The position numbers were made by a program, and so were the translations under genes. A stretch of DNA of 64,000 bases from Sporosarcina quadrami (lineage in GTDB: Bacteria > Bacillota > Bacilli > Bacillales_A > Planococcaceae): contig NZ_JACSQN010000001.1 in NCBI RefSeq assembly GCF_014836615.1, forward strand, positions 186,001 through 250,000. Direction: 5' to 3'. Position 1 is the first letter of the stretch; the number at the start of each line of letters is the position of its first letter. Below the pieces are notes generated by a model that saw nothing but the letters and a program-made list of their open reading frames with translations, ran no database searches and was not told where the DNA came from. Of the stretch, positions 36,645 through 45,290 are shown in pieces.

Positions 36645-36688
36645 AAACACGAACGATATAAATATAAAATGGTTTATTGTTCGTTAAA
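36645..36688. promoter_or_regulatory. Inverted pair of PurBox-like sites upstream of the glycine riboswitch
   Basis: A 13-mer with CGAAC at its centre (36645-36657) faces an inverted copy with GTTCG (36676-36688), 18 bases apart. The second matches the PurR consensus AWWWCCGAACWWT at about 11 of 13 positions; the first is weaker. PurR usually binds inverted PurBoxes 16-17 bases apart. The gcv operon feeds one-carbon units to purines, so this is a reasonable candidate, not proven. Confidence 0.35.
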
Positions 36689-36810
36689 ATAACTTATCTT
36701 GAAAAAGATTGCGATTGCCAAGTCAAAATGTTAAGATATAAGGCGAAAGGCTACATAGTTGTCGAAACATTATACGAATATTTATCAATTGAATTAAAGC
36801 GGATGATTGT

Positions 36811-37006
36811 ATGGGGAGAGCACGCATTAGGCGTCGCCGAAGGAGCAAGTAACGAAAGTTATGAATCTCTCAGGTAACAAGACTCATACAGGACGCATCT
36901 CTGGAGAGCGCCGATTTTTTCGGCCACCAACGAGGAAAGCCGTAAGGTCAAACTTTCAGGTAAACGGACAGAGGTTCTCTTAGCGATAAGGGGATCTCTG
37001 TCTTTT
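36811..37006 (+). promoter_or_regulatory. Tandem glycine riboswitch with terminator platform
   Basis: Aptamer 1 (about 36811-36905) contains the conserved GCCGAAGGAGCAA core and CTCTCAGGTAAC followed by ACAGGACG. Aptamer 2 (about 36900-36973) contains GAGGAAAGCCG and TTTCAGGTAAACGGACAGAG. Downstream, GACAGAG (36967-36973) can pair either with the aptamer-2 5' strand CTCTG or with CTCTGTC (36996-37002), which is followed by TTTT. Glycine binding should favour the former and turn the gcv operon on. The short open frame crossing the first aptamer (36677-36877) is not a gene. 36574-36810 holds no gene. Confidence 0.95.
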
Positions 37007-37121
37007 CATGGCAATTATTCCTTGATACTAGTCTGTCAAGATAGTGTCATAACTGAATAGATTGTCTGAAGAATATTGCGATCTAAGCAATTCATCAATT
37101 ACTTTAAGGGGGAAAATGGCT

Positions 37122-38219
37122 ATGGCAGAAACTTTGAAACGCACCGCTTTATTTGAAAGCTATAAACAGTACGGAGGCAAAACAATCGATTTTGGTGGAT
37201 GGGAGTTGCCGGTCCAATTCTCAAGTATCAAAGCTGAACACGAAGCTGTCCGGACGAAAGCTGGACTATTCGATGTATCCCATATGGGTGAGGTATTCGT
37301 CAGCGGAGATGGCGCGCTTGCATATTTGCAGAAACTCGTGACAAACGACGTTTCAAAATTGAAGAATGGACAAGCGCAATATACGGCGATGTGTTATGAG
37401 AATGGTGGCACAATCGACGATTTACTAATTTATAAGAGAGCTGACAATGATTATCTTCTAGTCGTCAATGCTTCTAATATCGATAAAGACATGGAATGGA
37501 TGGAGAAACATGCGTCTGATGACGTCGTGATCGACAACCGATCTGATGAATACGGCTTGCTTGCATTGCAAGGTCCGAAAGCGCAGGAAATTCTGCAAAA
37601 ACTGACAGACCAGCCTTTGGAAGAGATTAAATTTTTCCGCTTCAAGGAAGGTGTAGCCGTTGCAGGACATAAAGTGCTCGTTTCACGTACGGGATACACA
37701 GGTGAAGACGGATTTGAAATTTACGGAGCTCCTGAGTCAATGGTTGCGCTTTGGCCGGCAATTCTTGAAGCGGGTGAAGAAGAAGGACTTGTTCCAGCTG
37801 GTTTAGGTGCACGTGATACTCTTCGATTTGAGGCTGGTTTGCCTCTTTATGGACAAGAACTGTCAAAGGATATTTCTCCTTTAGAAGCGGGTCTTGGGTT
37901 TGTCGTTAAAGTGAACAAGGAATCGGATTTCAACGGTAAAGAAGTGTTGTCAAATCAAAAAGAGAACGGTGTGCCACGTAAACTGGTCGGACTCGAAATG
38001 ATCGACAAAGGAATTCCGAGAACTGGTTACAAAGTTTTCGTCGGTGATAATGAAATCGGTGAAGTGACTACAGGAACTCAATCACCGACATTGAAAAAAA
38101 ACATCGGTTTTGCACTCCTGAATGCAGAACATACTGCACAAGGTACTGAAGTCGAAGTTGAAATTCGCGGAAAGCGCTTGAAAGCGGCACTAATTGCTAC
38201 ACCATTCTATAAACGATAA
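37122..38219 (+). CDS. gcvT: Glycine cleavage system T protein (aminomethyltransferase)
   Basis: Transfers the methylene group of the H-protein aminomethyl-lipoyl intermediate to THF, releasing ammonia. The 365-residue product has the GcvT fold from residue 1, with [29 protein letters not shown], the THF site near [16 protein letters not shown], and the C-terminal barrel domain (about 280-365). ATG at 37122 is 9 bases after AAGGGGG; 37116 is only 3 bases away. It is the first gene of gcvT-PA-PB behind the glycine riboswitch. Confidence 0.96.
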   Translation: MAETLKRTALFESYKQYGGKTIDFGGWELPVQFSSIKAEHEAVRTKAGLFDVSHMGEVFVSGDGALAYLQKLVTNDVSKLKNGQAQYTAMCYENGGTIDDLLIYKRADNDYLLVVNASNIDKDMEWMEKHASDDVVIDNRSDEYGLLALQGPKAQEILQKLTDQPLEEIKFFRFKEGVAVAGHKVLVSRTGYTGEDGFEIYGAPESMVALWPAILEAGEEEGLVPAGLGARDTLRFEAGLPLYGQELSKDISPLEAGLGFVVKVNKESDFNGKEVLSNQKENGVPRKLVGLEMIDKGIPRTGYKVFVGDNEIGEVTTGTQSPTLKKNIGFALLNAEHTAQGTEVEVEIRGKRLKAALIATPFYKR

Positions 38220-38244
38220 TTGAATGAAAAGGAGACATGCTGAC

Positions 38245-39591
38245 ATGAACCATCGTTATATTCCAATGACGGAATCTGATCGTGATGAAATGTTAACGAC
38301 GATTGGTATTGCGACAATTGATGAATTATTTGAGGATATTCCTGAAAAAGTCCGTTTTAAAGGTGAATTAGCTATTAAAAAAGCAAAATCGGAGTCAGCT
38401 TTGACGAAGGAACTTGCACAGATAGCTGCTAAAAACGTGAATTCAAGTGCAAATGCATCCTTCCTAGGTGCAGGAGTCTATGATCACTACAAGCCGATTA
38501 TCGTAGACCATGTCATTTCACGCTCTGAGTTTTACACGGCTTATACGCCATACCAACCTGAAATTTCTCAAGGTGAATTGCAAGCAATCTTCGAATTCCA
38601 GACAATGATCTGCGAATTGACGGGCATGGATCTTGCAAACTCTTCAATGTACGATGGTGGAACTGCACTTGCTGAAGCAGGAAATCTTGCTGCAGGACAT
38701 ACGAAACGTAAAAAGATTCTTATCTCTGAAACCGTACATCCTGAATCACGTGACGTAGTAAGTGCTTATGCGTCAGGACAATTCATTGATGTAGTAACTG
38801 TTCCACAAAAAGATGGCGTAACAGACGTGGCTAAACTTGAAGAACTTATTGATGATAATACTGCAGCTATCCTTGTACAATATCCGAACTTCTTTGGTCA
38901 AATTGAAGATATTAAGAAAATCGGTGAAATTGCGCATGATAATGGCGGATTATTAGTAGTATCCTCCAATCCACTTGCGTTAGGTGTTTTGACGCCACCT
39001 GGGAAACTAGGTGCTGATATTACAGTCGGTGATGCTCAGCCGTTCGGTATCTCCGAGCAATTTGGCGGGCCACATTGCGGGTATTTTGCAACGACAAAAA
39101 AACTGATGCGTAAAGTCCCTGGCAGGTTGGTCGGTGAAACGACTGATGAAGAAGGCAGACGCGGGTATGTATTGACACTACAAGCGCGTGAACAACATAT
39201 CCGTCGTGATAAAGCAACCTCTAATATTTGTTCGAATCAGGCTCTAAATGCACTGGCAGCATCTGTGGCAATGACAGCATTCGGTAAAAAAGGCGTGAAA
39301 GAAATTGCCTATCATAATATCGCTAAAACAGCGTATGCAAAAAGTGAACTTGAAAAAGCAGGTTTCGCTGTAAAGTTTGGTAATGCGCATTTCAATGAAA
39401 TTGTTGTTGAATTGAAGAAGCCTGTAAAAGAAGTGAATGCTAAGCTTCTTGAGAAAAATATAATCGGTGGATATGATCTTGGTTTAACGTATCCTGAACT
39501 ATCCAACCATGTTTTATTAGCTATTACTGAACAACGTACAAAAGAAGAAATCGATGCACTTGTGCAGGAAATGGAGGCTACCCATGCATAA
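38245..39591 (+). CDS. gcvPA: Glycine dehydrogenase (decarboxylating) subunit 1
   Basis: N-terminal half of the P protein, which decarboxylates glycine on PLP together with GcvPB. The 448-residue product opens [15 protein letters not shown] and contains [49 protein letters not shown] and [14 protein letters not shown], all typical of the subunit. ATG at 38245 follows AAGGAG; an upstream in-frame ATG (38224) precedes the ribosome site. It overlaps gcvPB. Confidence 0.96.
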   Translation: MNHRYIPMTESDRDEMLTTIGIATIDELFEDIPEKVRFKGELAIKKAKSESALTKELAQIAAKNVNSSANASFLGAGVYDHYKPIIVDHVISRSEFYTAYTPYQPEISQGELQAIFEFQTMICELTGMDLANSSMYDGGTALAEAGNLAAGHTKRKKILISETVHPESRDVVSAYASGQFIDVVTVPQKDGVTDVAKLEELIDDNTAAILVQYPNFFGQIEDIKKIGEIAHDNGGLLVVSSNPLALGVLTPPGKLGADITVGDAQPFGISEQFGGPHCGYFATTKKLMRKVPGRLVGETTDEEGRRGYVLTLQAREQHIRRDKATSNICSNQALNALAASVAMTAFGKKGVKEIAYHNIAKTAYAKSELEKAGFAVKFGNAHFNEIVVELKKPVKEVNAKLLEKNIIGGYDLGLTYPELSNHVLLAITEQRTKEEIDALVQEMEATHA

Positions 39592-41062
39592 AGATAATCA
39601 ACCACTTATTTTTGAAATTACAAAAGAAGGCCGAGTAGGCTATAACCTATCGGAATTAGACGTGCCTGAAGTCGACTTATCCAGCCATTTGCCTAGCGGT
39701 TTTGAACGTCAGGAAAGTCCTGAACTTCCTGAAGTTTCAGAGCTTGATATTATGCGTCATTATACTGCTTTGTCTAATCGTAACCACGGCGTGGATACAG
39801 GTTTTTATCCACTTGGGTCTTGTACGATGAAATACAATCCTAAGATTAACGAAGCAGTTGCGCGTTATGCTGGCTTTGCAAATATTCACCCATTGCAAGA
39901 TGAATCTACCGTGCAAGGTGCGATGGAAATCATGTACGACTTGCAACAACATCTGGCTGAAATTACAGGTATGCCCGAAGTGACACTTCAACCTGCTGCC
40001 GGCGCACACGGCGAATGGACGGCACTTATGATGATTCGTGCATTCCATGAATCAAATGGAGAATCGAACCGTACGAAAGTTCTTGTACCGGACTCTGCGC
40101 ATGGTACAAACCCTGCATCAGCAACTGTAGCAGGTTTTGATACAGTAACCGTCAAATCGAATGATCAAGGGCTTGTCGATATCGAAGACTTACGATCTAA
40201 AGTCGGACCGGATACAGCAGCTTTGATGCTGACAAACCCGAATACACTTGGATTATTCGAAGAAGATATTCTTGAAATGGCAGCAATCGTCCATGGTGTC
40301 GGCGGTAAATTATATTATGATGGTGCAAACTTGAATGCTGTTTTATCTAAAGCTAGACCTGGTGACATGGGCTTTGATGCAGTTCACTTAAATTTGCACA
40401 AAACGTTCACTGGCCCCCATGGTGGTGGAGGACCTGGTTCAGGACCAGTCGGTGTAACGAGCGAGTTGGCTCCGTTTTTACCGAAACCTGTGCTAGTTAA
40501 AAAAGGCGACACATTCACATTTGAATATGACCGTCCGCAATCCATTGGTCGTGTGAAACCTTTCTACGGAAACTTCGGTATTTACTTGCGTGCTTACACA
40601 TATATTCGTTCAATGGGTCCTGACGGCCTAAAAGCGGTCACGGAATATGCTGTATTAAATGCGAACTATATGATGCGTAGACTCGAGCCGTATTTCGATC
40701 TTCCATACACGCAACACTGTAAGCACGAGTTCGTCCTTTCAGGCAGACGCCAGAAGAAATTAGGTGTACGTACATTGGATATGGCTAAACGACTGCTTGA
40801 CTTCGGATTCCATCCGCCTACAATTTACTTCCCTTTGAACGTTGAAGAGGGAATGATGATTGAGCCGACAGAAACAGAATCCAAGGAAACGCTAGATTCC
40901 TTCATCGATGCAATGATTCAAATTGCAAAAGAAGTTGAAGAGAATCCTGAAATTGTTCAGGAAGCGCCACATACGACGGTCATCAATCGTCTGGATGAAA
41001 CAAAGGCTGCCCGTCATCCTGTTTTGCGTTATACAAAAGAACAAGAGCTTGTAAATGTTTAA
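39584..41062 (+). CDS. gcvPB: Glycine dehydrogenase (decarboxylating) subunit 2
   Basis: C-terminal half of the P protein carrying the PLP lysine. The 492-residue product contains [29 protein letters not shown] and the PLP site [20 protein letters not shown] (Lys of HKTF). The ATG overlaps the gcvPA stop and follows GGAGG. There is no gcvH in this operon, so the H protein is encoded elsewhere. lipM, which makes the lipoyl group needed by GcvH, follows nearby. Confidence 0.96.
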   Translation: MHKDNQPLIFEITKEGRVGYNLSELDVPEVDLSSHLPSGFERQESPELPEVSELDIMRHYTALSNRNHGVDTGFYPLGSCTMKYNPKINEAVARYAGFANIHPLQDESTVQGAMEIMYDLQQHLAEITGMPEVTLQPAAGAHGEWTALMMIRAFHESNGESNRTKVLVPDSAHGTNPASATVAGFDTVTVKSNDQGLVDIEDLRSKVGPDTAALMLTNPNTLGLFEEDILEMAAIVHGVGGKLYYDGANLNAVLSKARPGDMGFDAVHLNLHKTFTGPHGGGGPGSGPVGVTSELAPFLPKPVLVKKGDTFTFEYDRPQSIGRVKPFYGNFGIYLRAYTYIRSMGPDGLKAVTEYAVLNANYMMRRLEPYFDLPYTQHCKHEFVLSGRRQKKLGVRTLDMAKRLLDFGFHPPTIYFPLNVEEGMMIEPTETESKETLDSFIDAMIQIAKEVEENPEIVQEAPHTTVINRLDETKAARHPVLRYTKEQELVNV

Positions 41063-41074
41063 TTTATAAACATC

Positions 41075-41110
41075 AAAAAGGAGAGGCCCTAATTGGGCTT
41101 CTCCTTTTTA
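41075..41110. terminator. Terminator between gcvPB and yqhL
   Basis: AAAAAGGAGAGGCCC/GGGCTTCTCCTTTTT arms with loop TAATT, T-rich on both strands. Confidence 0.92.
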
Positions 41111-41132
41111 AATCTATGCGTTAAATAGAAAC

Positions 41133-41516
41133 TTATTTACTTTTCACTTTACCTGTCCACGTGCGGAAACCGCCTTGGAGCTGATACAATTGTGTGTAAT
41201 TTTTTTTCTTAAGGAACAACGCAGATCTTGAACTTTTCCCTGTATTCTGATCGTATAAATAAACAGGCTTGTCCGGGCGTATTTCTTTATACCGCTGACG
41301 GAATTGAGAGTAAGGAATGTTACGCGCCCCCAAAATATGCCCCGCATCAAAATCTTTTGGTTCCCGTACGTCTATTAGTTGCGCTTTACGGTACCCTTCG
41401 ATAAATTGCTCTTGTGTTAAATTGCTTACAGCTTTACGGAGACGCAGCATCGTTACGACAAAATACACAATGACAACGATTGCGATGGCTCCAAGAATAT
41501 ACCAATTAGTATTCAC
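41133..41516 (-). CDS. yqhL: Membrane-anchored rhodanese-like protein YqhL
   Basis: 127-residue protein with an N-terminal transmembrane segment (YILGAIAIVVIVYFVV) and a single rhodanese domain (about 45-120; LIDVREPKDFDAGHILGARNIPY). The usual active-site Cys of the loop is replaced: the sequence reads VYLYDQNTGKSSRSA, with Asp at the expected Cys position, so sulfur transfer is doubtful. The start is GTG at 41516, 9 bases after AAGGGG; the longer frame to 41621 runs over the divergent lipM promoter. The position matches B. subtilis yqhL. Confidence 0.83.
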   Translation of the reverse strand: MNTNWYILGAIAIVVIVYFVVTMLRLRKAVSNLTQEQFIEGYRKAQLIDVREPKDFDAGHILGARNIPYSQFRQRYKEIRPDKPVYLYDQNTGKSSRSALFLKKKNYTQLYQLQGGFRTWTGKVKSK

Positions 41517-41625
41517 AAACACTTTCCCCTTTCTTTCTATACTTTCATTATAAAGAATGAGTAGCACTAGTTCAATGGGAATGATAAAATGAAAAGCATT
41601 GTGTAGTAAAAAAGGGGGCAATTAC

Positions 41626-42462
41626 ATGGCGAAAACGGAATGGTTATTCATCAACTCGGGGAAATGTTCTCCATCTTATAATATGGCTCTTGATGAAGCG
41701 CTATTGGAATGGCATAGCAAAGGAGAAATAGGTCCAGTACTCCGATTTTATGAATGGGAGCCTGCTACTTTATCGATCGGTTATTTTCAACGTGTATACA
41801 AAGAAATCGATCTCGATGCTGTAAGAGAGAACGGATTAGGATTTGTACGTCGTCCTACAGGGGGAAGAGGCGTATTGCATGAACACGAGCTTACATATAG
41901 CGTCATCGTTACTGAGGAGTATCCTGATATGCCCGAAACCGTCACAGAGGCCTATCGAGTCATATCGGGCGGCCTTCTCGAAGGCTTCAAAAATCTTGGT
42001 TTACAAGCAGAGTTTTCAATACCGGTTACAGTTGAGCAGAATGACGGGTTGAAAAAGCCCAAAAGTGCAGTGTGTTTCGATGCTCCAAGTTGGTATGAAC
42101 TAGTTGTAGAAGGTAAAAAGGTTGCTGGAAGTGCGCAAACAAGACAAAAAGGTGTAATTTTACAGCATGGAGCAATCTTACTAGGTCTTGATGAGGATAA
42201 GCTGGTGTCGCTGTTCAAATTCGATTCAGAAGAAAGTAAGGAACGCATGAGAAAGAGTCTTCCTGAAAAAGCAGTCGCCATCAATAGACTGACTGATCGA
42301 GATATTTCAATAGAAGAATGTGTAGATGCGTTTTCTCGTGGATTCCAAGAAGCGCTGTGTATACAGCTTAAACCTTTCGAACTGACAGCTGATCAGGAAC
42401 TTTTCGTAAAGGATATCGAACGGAAGAAATATGCTAATGACGAGTGGACTTACAGAAAGTAA
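41626..42462 (+). CDS. lipM: Octanoyltransferase LipM (lipoyl assembly)
   Basis: Transfers octanoyl from ACP to GcvH in lipoate synthesis. The 278-residue biotin/lipoate ligase-fold protein has [19 protein letters not shown] and the catalytic Cys in [12 protein letters not shown] (about residue 148). The KVAGSAQTR lysine motif follows. ATG at 41626 follows AAAGGGGGC. Position beside gcv genes and yqhL matches yqhM of B. subtilis, assigned there as octanoyltransferase rather than ligase. Confidence 0.92.
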   Translation: MAKTEWLFINSGKCSPSYNMALDEALLEWHSKGEIGPVLRFYEWEPATLSIGYFQRVYKEIDLDAVRENGLGFVRRPTGGRGVLHEHELTYSVIVTEEYPDMPETVTEAYRVISGGLLEGFKNLGLQAEFSIPVTVEQNDGLKKPKSAVCFDAPSWYELVVEGKKVAGSAQTRQKGVILQHGAILLGLDEDKLVSLFKFDSEESKERMRKSLPEKAVAINRLTDRDISIEECVDAFSRGFQEALCIQLKPFELTADQELFVKDIERKKYANDEWTYRK

Positions 42463-42541
42463 TTCATGAAACTTTTGTCTAATCTTTAAGTGAAATCGCT
42501 GGATTCATACTGTTTGGATAATCATATGCAGTGAAAGAGTA

Positions 42542-42599
42542 TTGTATCGTCAATCAACATATAGTATAATCTTATTGTTAATAATACAATATGTTGTGT
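42542..42599 (+). promoter_or_regulatory. nrdJ promoter with candidate NrdR boxes
   Basis: TTGTAT (42542-42547), a 17-base spacer and TATAAT (42565-42570) form a clear sigmaA promoter. ATACAATATGTTGTGT (42584-42599) matches the NrdR-box consensus (ACACWATATATWGTGT) at about 14 of 16 positions and lies just downstream of the start point. A degenerate second copy (42554-42569) is 30 bases upstream, overlapping the -10. NrdR represses RNR genes when dATP is high (family knowledge). I see no cobalamin riboswitch. Confidence 0.7.
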
Positions 42600-42631
42600 T
42601 TTTGAGAGTTAGTTTATAGGAGGTAGCTAGA

Positions 42632-44074
42632 ATGGTTCTTTATTCAAATGAACAGACACCGTTATTGGACAAGCAACAACTAAATGGGGATATTACCCAC
42701 TTTCCACAAGTCCATCCCATTACAGAGGACATGAAAATTGTTCATCATGGTGTATCGCGTCTCGTTATGATTGATCGGTATTCTTTCAAAGATACTGAAA
42801 AAAAGACGTTGAAAGTTGGCGATTTTGTCGTTCTGACAGTGAAAGAAGATCCGAAGTTCCCTGCACGTGGATTAGGCTTTATCCAGTCGTTGAACAAAGA
42901 AGAAGGATTTGCGGAAATATGGATTGAACAGGAATATCGATCGTCCCTTGATAGTCCTGACGAGCAGGAAAAAGGCATCATTACGCGTCCCCTTGAAGTG
43001 ATTGAGAAGCCTCTTGAAGTGTTCTATGAGCAGATTGCCAAAAGGAATGCTACGGGCTTGTCTGCTGTTGAAACAACCGACGAACAGCGCAAAGTGTCAT
43101 TTGATCGCTTTTACGATCAGCTGTCCAAGTTGAATTTCATACCTGCAGGCAGAGTATTATACGGAGCTGGATCAGAAACAGAAGTGACATTTTTCAATTG
43201 TTACGTCATGCCGTTCATAGCCGATTCACGCGAAGGGATTTCCGATCATCGCAAGCAAGTGATGGAGATCATGAGCCGTGGTGGCGGCGTAGGAACAAAT
43301 GGTTCAACTCTTAGACCAAGGAACACGTTAGCACGCGGAGTGAACGGCAAATCATCAGGATCAGTGTCTTGGCTGGATGACATTGCGAAATTAACTCATC
43401 TTGTTGAACAAGGTGGAAGTCGCCGCGGCGCTCAAATGATTATGTTGGCGGACTGGCACCCTGACATTTATGAATTCATCATCTCCAAGATGCGGAATCC
43501 CCGGATTCTTCGTTATCTTATTGAGAATACAGAAGACGAGATGATCAAAAAACTGGTAAATGAAAAACTGAATTTCAAGCCGCTTACTCCTCAAGAAGAA
43601 GCAATGTACCAAGGAATATTAAACTATCGTACAATCGCGGGTATGGGTGGTTTTAGTGAAGCGATCATGCGCGATGCAGAAACGAAGCTCAATGATGGTG
43701 GAACTTACTCTGTTCATAATCCGGAGTTTTTGACCGGCGCTAATATTTCCATTACGTTGACAGATGATTTTATGAAAGCGGTTGAACAGGATGGAGAACA
43801 CCAATTGCGTTTCCCGGCAGTTGAGTCGTATTCTGCCGACGAGATGATAGCTTATAATGAACAATGGCATAAAATCGGAGATGTCCGTGAATGGGAACGA
43901 CTTGGTCGTGAAGTACGGGTATACCGTACGATCAAAGCACGTGCATTATGGGATCTTATCAATATTTGTGCGACCTATTCTGCAGAACCGGGAATATTCT
44001 TTATTGATAATGCCAATAACGAAACGAATGCAAAAGCTTACGGTCAGCAAGTCGTAGCTACAAACCCGTGTGGT
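42632..44074 (+). CDS. nrdJ: Class II (adenosylcobalamin-dependent) ribonucleotide reductase NrdJ, exon 1
   Basis: Makes deoxyribonucleotides for DNA synthesis. Exon 1 encodes residues 1-481 and ends exactly after NPCG, the finger-loop motif whose Cys480 forms the thiyl radical. Class II features are visible: FFNCYVMPFIADSREG (first redox Cys), GGGVGTNGSTLRPRN, GGSRRGAQMIMLADWHPDIYEF and an extended N-terminus without an ATP cone. AGGAGG lies upstream of the ATG. If unspliced, the frame runs ten codons into the intron (stop at 44105-44107). Exon 2 restores NPCG-EQPLAPYSVCNL. Confidence 0.94.
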
Positions 44075-45290
44075 GGACTTCGCCTCACGTTAAAAATTGC
44101 GGGATGAAGCGGGAAAGCTGAGAAGCCAATCCGAACCGAAGGCTGAAGGTAAAGCTTCAGCCAGGGGCAACGCATACCTGGTGATCCTGTTTTCTGTAAT
44201 TAGGAAACAGACTATAATCCAGGCACGAGACCGCAACACTAAATAATGACTTTATAATGAACATTTCAATATATTTTTGTAAGGAGTAAGATAGATGAAC
44301 AGAGGATACGGTGGATTTTATAAGGGTTTTTATTTAAGAAGCTCTTATGAATATGCATATGCTGTTTATTTGGATCACTACTCCATTCCTTGGAGTTACG
44401 AAGATCAAGTTTTTAATATTGATGGTAAAAGTTACAAACCAGATTTTTTCTTTTACAATCAATATGGAAACCTGGAAAAAATAGTTGAAATTAAATCCAG
44501 AAATAAAAAGGCGAGAGAAAAAGCATTACATTTATTGAAAACCATTGAAGAAAATCACCAAATCAAAACTGAATTGATCTCTTATGAAGAATTGCTGAGA
44601 CATTACAGTTCGATGCCAATGACATTGAATTTCATAATCAATAATTGGATTACTTCAGAGAAAACCACTATCAATAAAGCGACAAAAGGAAGTCTAAACC
44701 CTCATTACGGCCTAAAACACTCTGAAGAATCTAAGAGAAAAATTGGTGAACATACAAAAAAGTTGTGGAATAGCAATACCGAAGCAAAAAAACGTATGGT
44801 TGCAGGATTACGAAACTCTGGTTTATCACAAAAAGGAAAAATGAAAATCCCTCGTGAAAATAGATTTTGTAGTTTATGTACTAAAACGTTTACTGTGATT
44901 CAAACTTCTACACGTATTTATTGTAGTCGAGAATGTTCCGGTACAGTAGCCATGAAAAACGCAACTAATGTATACGTTATGAAAAGGAAGAATATTCATA
45001 GTGAAATCAAAAAATATGTGATTCAATGGTCATTAGAAAATAAAGAGATAGTACTCTCTACGCCTTTCAATAAAATTAATTCAACTATTAAACCGATGAC
45101 AGAAGAAATTCTTTACCGATTTGACGTAAAAGATTTCAGAGTTATCTCCAGAGCGGTTTTCGGAATTGATAAAGGAAGAAAAGAATTGTTGAAATATATG
45201 AAGAGATTATGTAGTGAAAATGTATGCTGAACTTACAGGAAGAAGAACTGTAAGAACTAAGGGATAAAAAGCCTTTAGGATAACAAACTG
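44075..45290 (+). mobile_element. Group I intron in nrdJ, with homing endonuclease gene
   Basis: The 1216-base insert lies between in-frame exons with conserved joined sequence, phase 0. P1 is readable: exon CGTGTGGT pairs with the guide GCCTCACG inside the intron, with a U-G wobble at the splice site and loop GGACTTC. The last intron base is G (AACTG). Further hairpins are GGCTGAAG/CTTCAGCC (44141-44162) and CCAGG/CCTGG (44161-44181). The core pairings P3, P4, P6 and P7 were not resolved by hand. Group II is unlikely because GTGYG and AY ends are absent. The endonuclease gene lies at 44295-45230. Confidence 0.88.
44295..45230 (+). CDS. Intron-encoded homing endonuclease, PD-(D/E)XK core with NUMOD3 and four-Cys motif
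   Basis: 311-residue protein. The N-terminal 70 residues hold RSSYE (R15, E19), PDFF (P49, D50) and VEIKS (E65, K67), i.e. a PD-(D/E)XK nuclease core. Residues 131-158 (GSLNPHYGLKHSEESKRKI) fit NUMOD3, a DNA-binding repeat of homing endonucleases. Residues 192-214 have CxxC and CxxxC (C192, C195, C210, C214), probably a zinc motif. The basic C-terminal third is otherwise unassigned. It starts after AAGGAG, and its AT content is higher than that of nrdJ. It probably drives intron homing. Not HNH, LAGLIDADG or GIY-YIG from what I can see. Confidence 0.85.
   Translation: MNRGYGGFYKGFYLRSSYEYAYAVYLDHYSIPWSYEDQVFNIDGKSYKPDFFFYNQYGNLEKIVEIKSRNKKAREKALHLLKTIEENHQIKTELISYEELLRHYSSMPMTLNFIINNWITSEKTTINKATKGSLNPHYGLKHSEESKRKIGEHTKKLWNSNTEAKKRMVAGLRNSGLSQKGKMKIPRENRFCSLCTKTFTVIQTSTRIYCSRECSGTVAMKNATNVYVMKRKNIHSEIKKYVIQWSLENKEIVLSTPFNKINSTIKPMTEEILYRFDVKDFRVISRAVFGIDKGRKELLKYMKRLCSENVC

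Noticed and set aside
36677-36877. 66-codon open frame before gcvT
   Set aside because: It runs through the first glycine riboswitch aptamer and has no ribosome site; the nucleotide pattern is explained by RNA structure.
42463-42631. Cobalamin riboswitch before the B12-dependent reductase
   Set aside because: Only about 170 bases, AT-rich, with no B12-box-like GCCACTG motif; promoter and NrdR-like boxes explain the space.
44075-45290. Intein in NrdJ
   Set aside because: The insert contains an in-frame TGA at 44105-44107, so it cannot be translated with the host protein. Splicing must occur in RNA.
44075-45290. Group II intron or IStron
   Set aside because: No GTGYG start, no AY end, no reverse transcriptase and no transposase gene; P1 with a U-G wobble supports group I.
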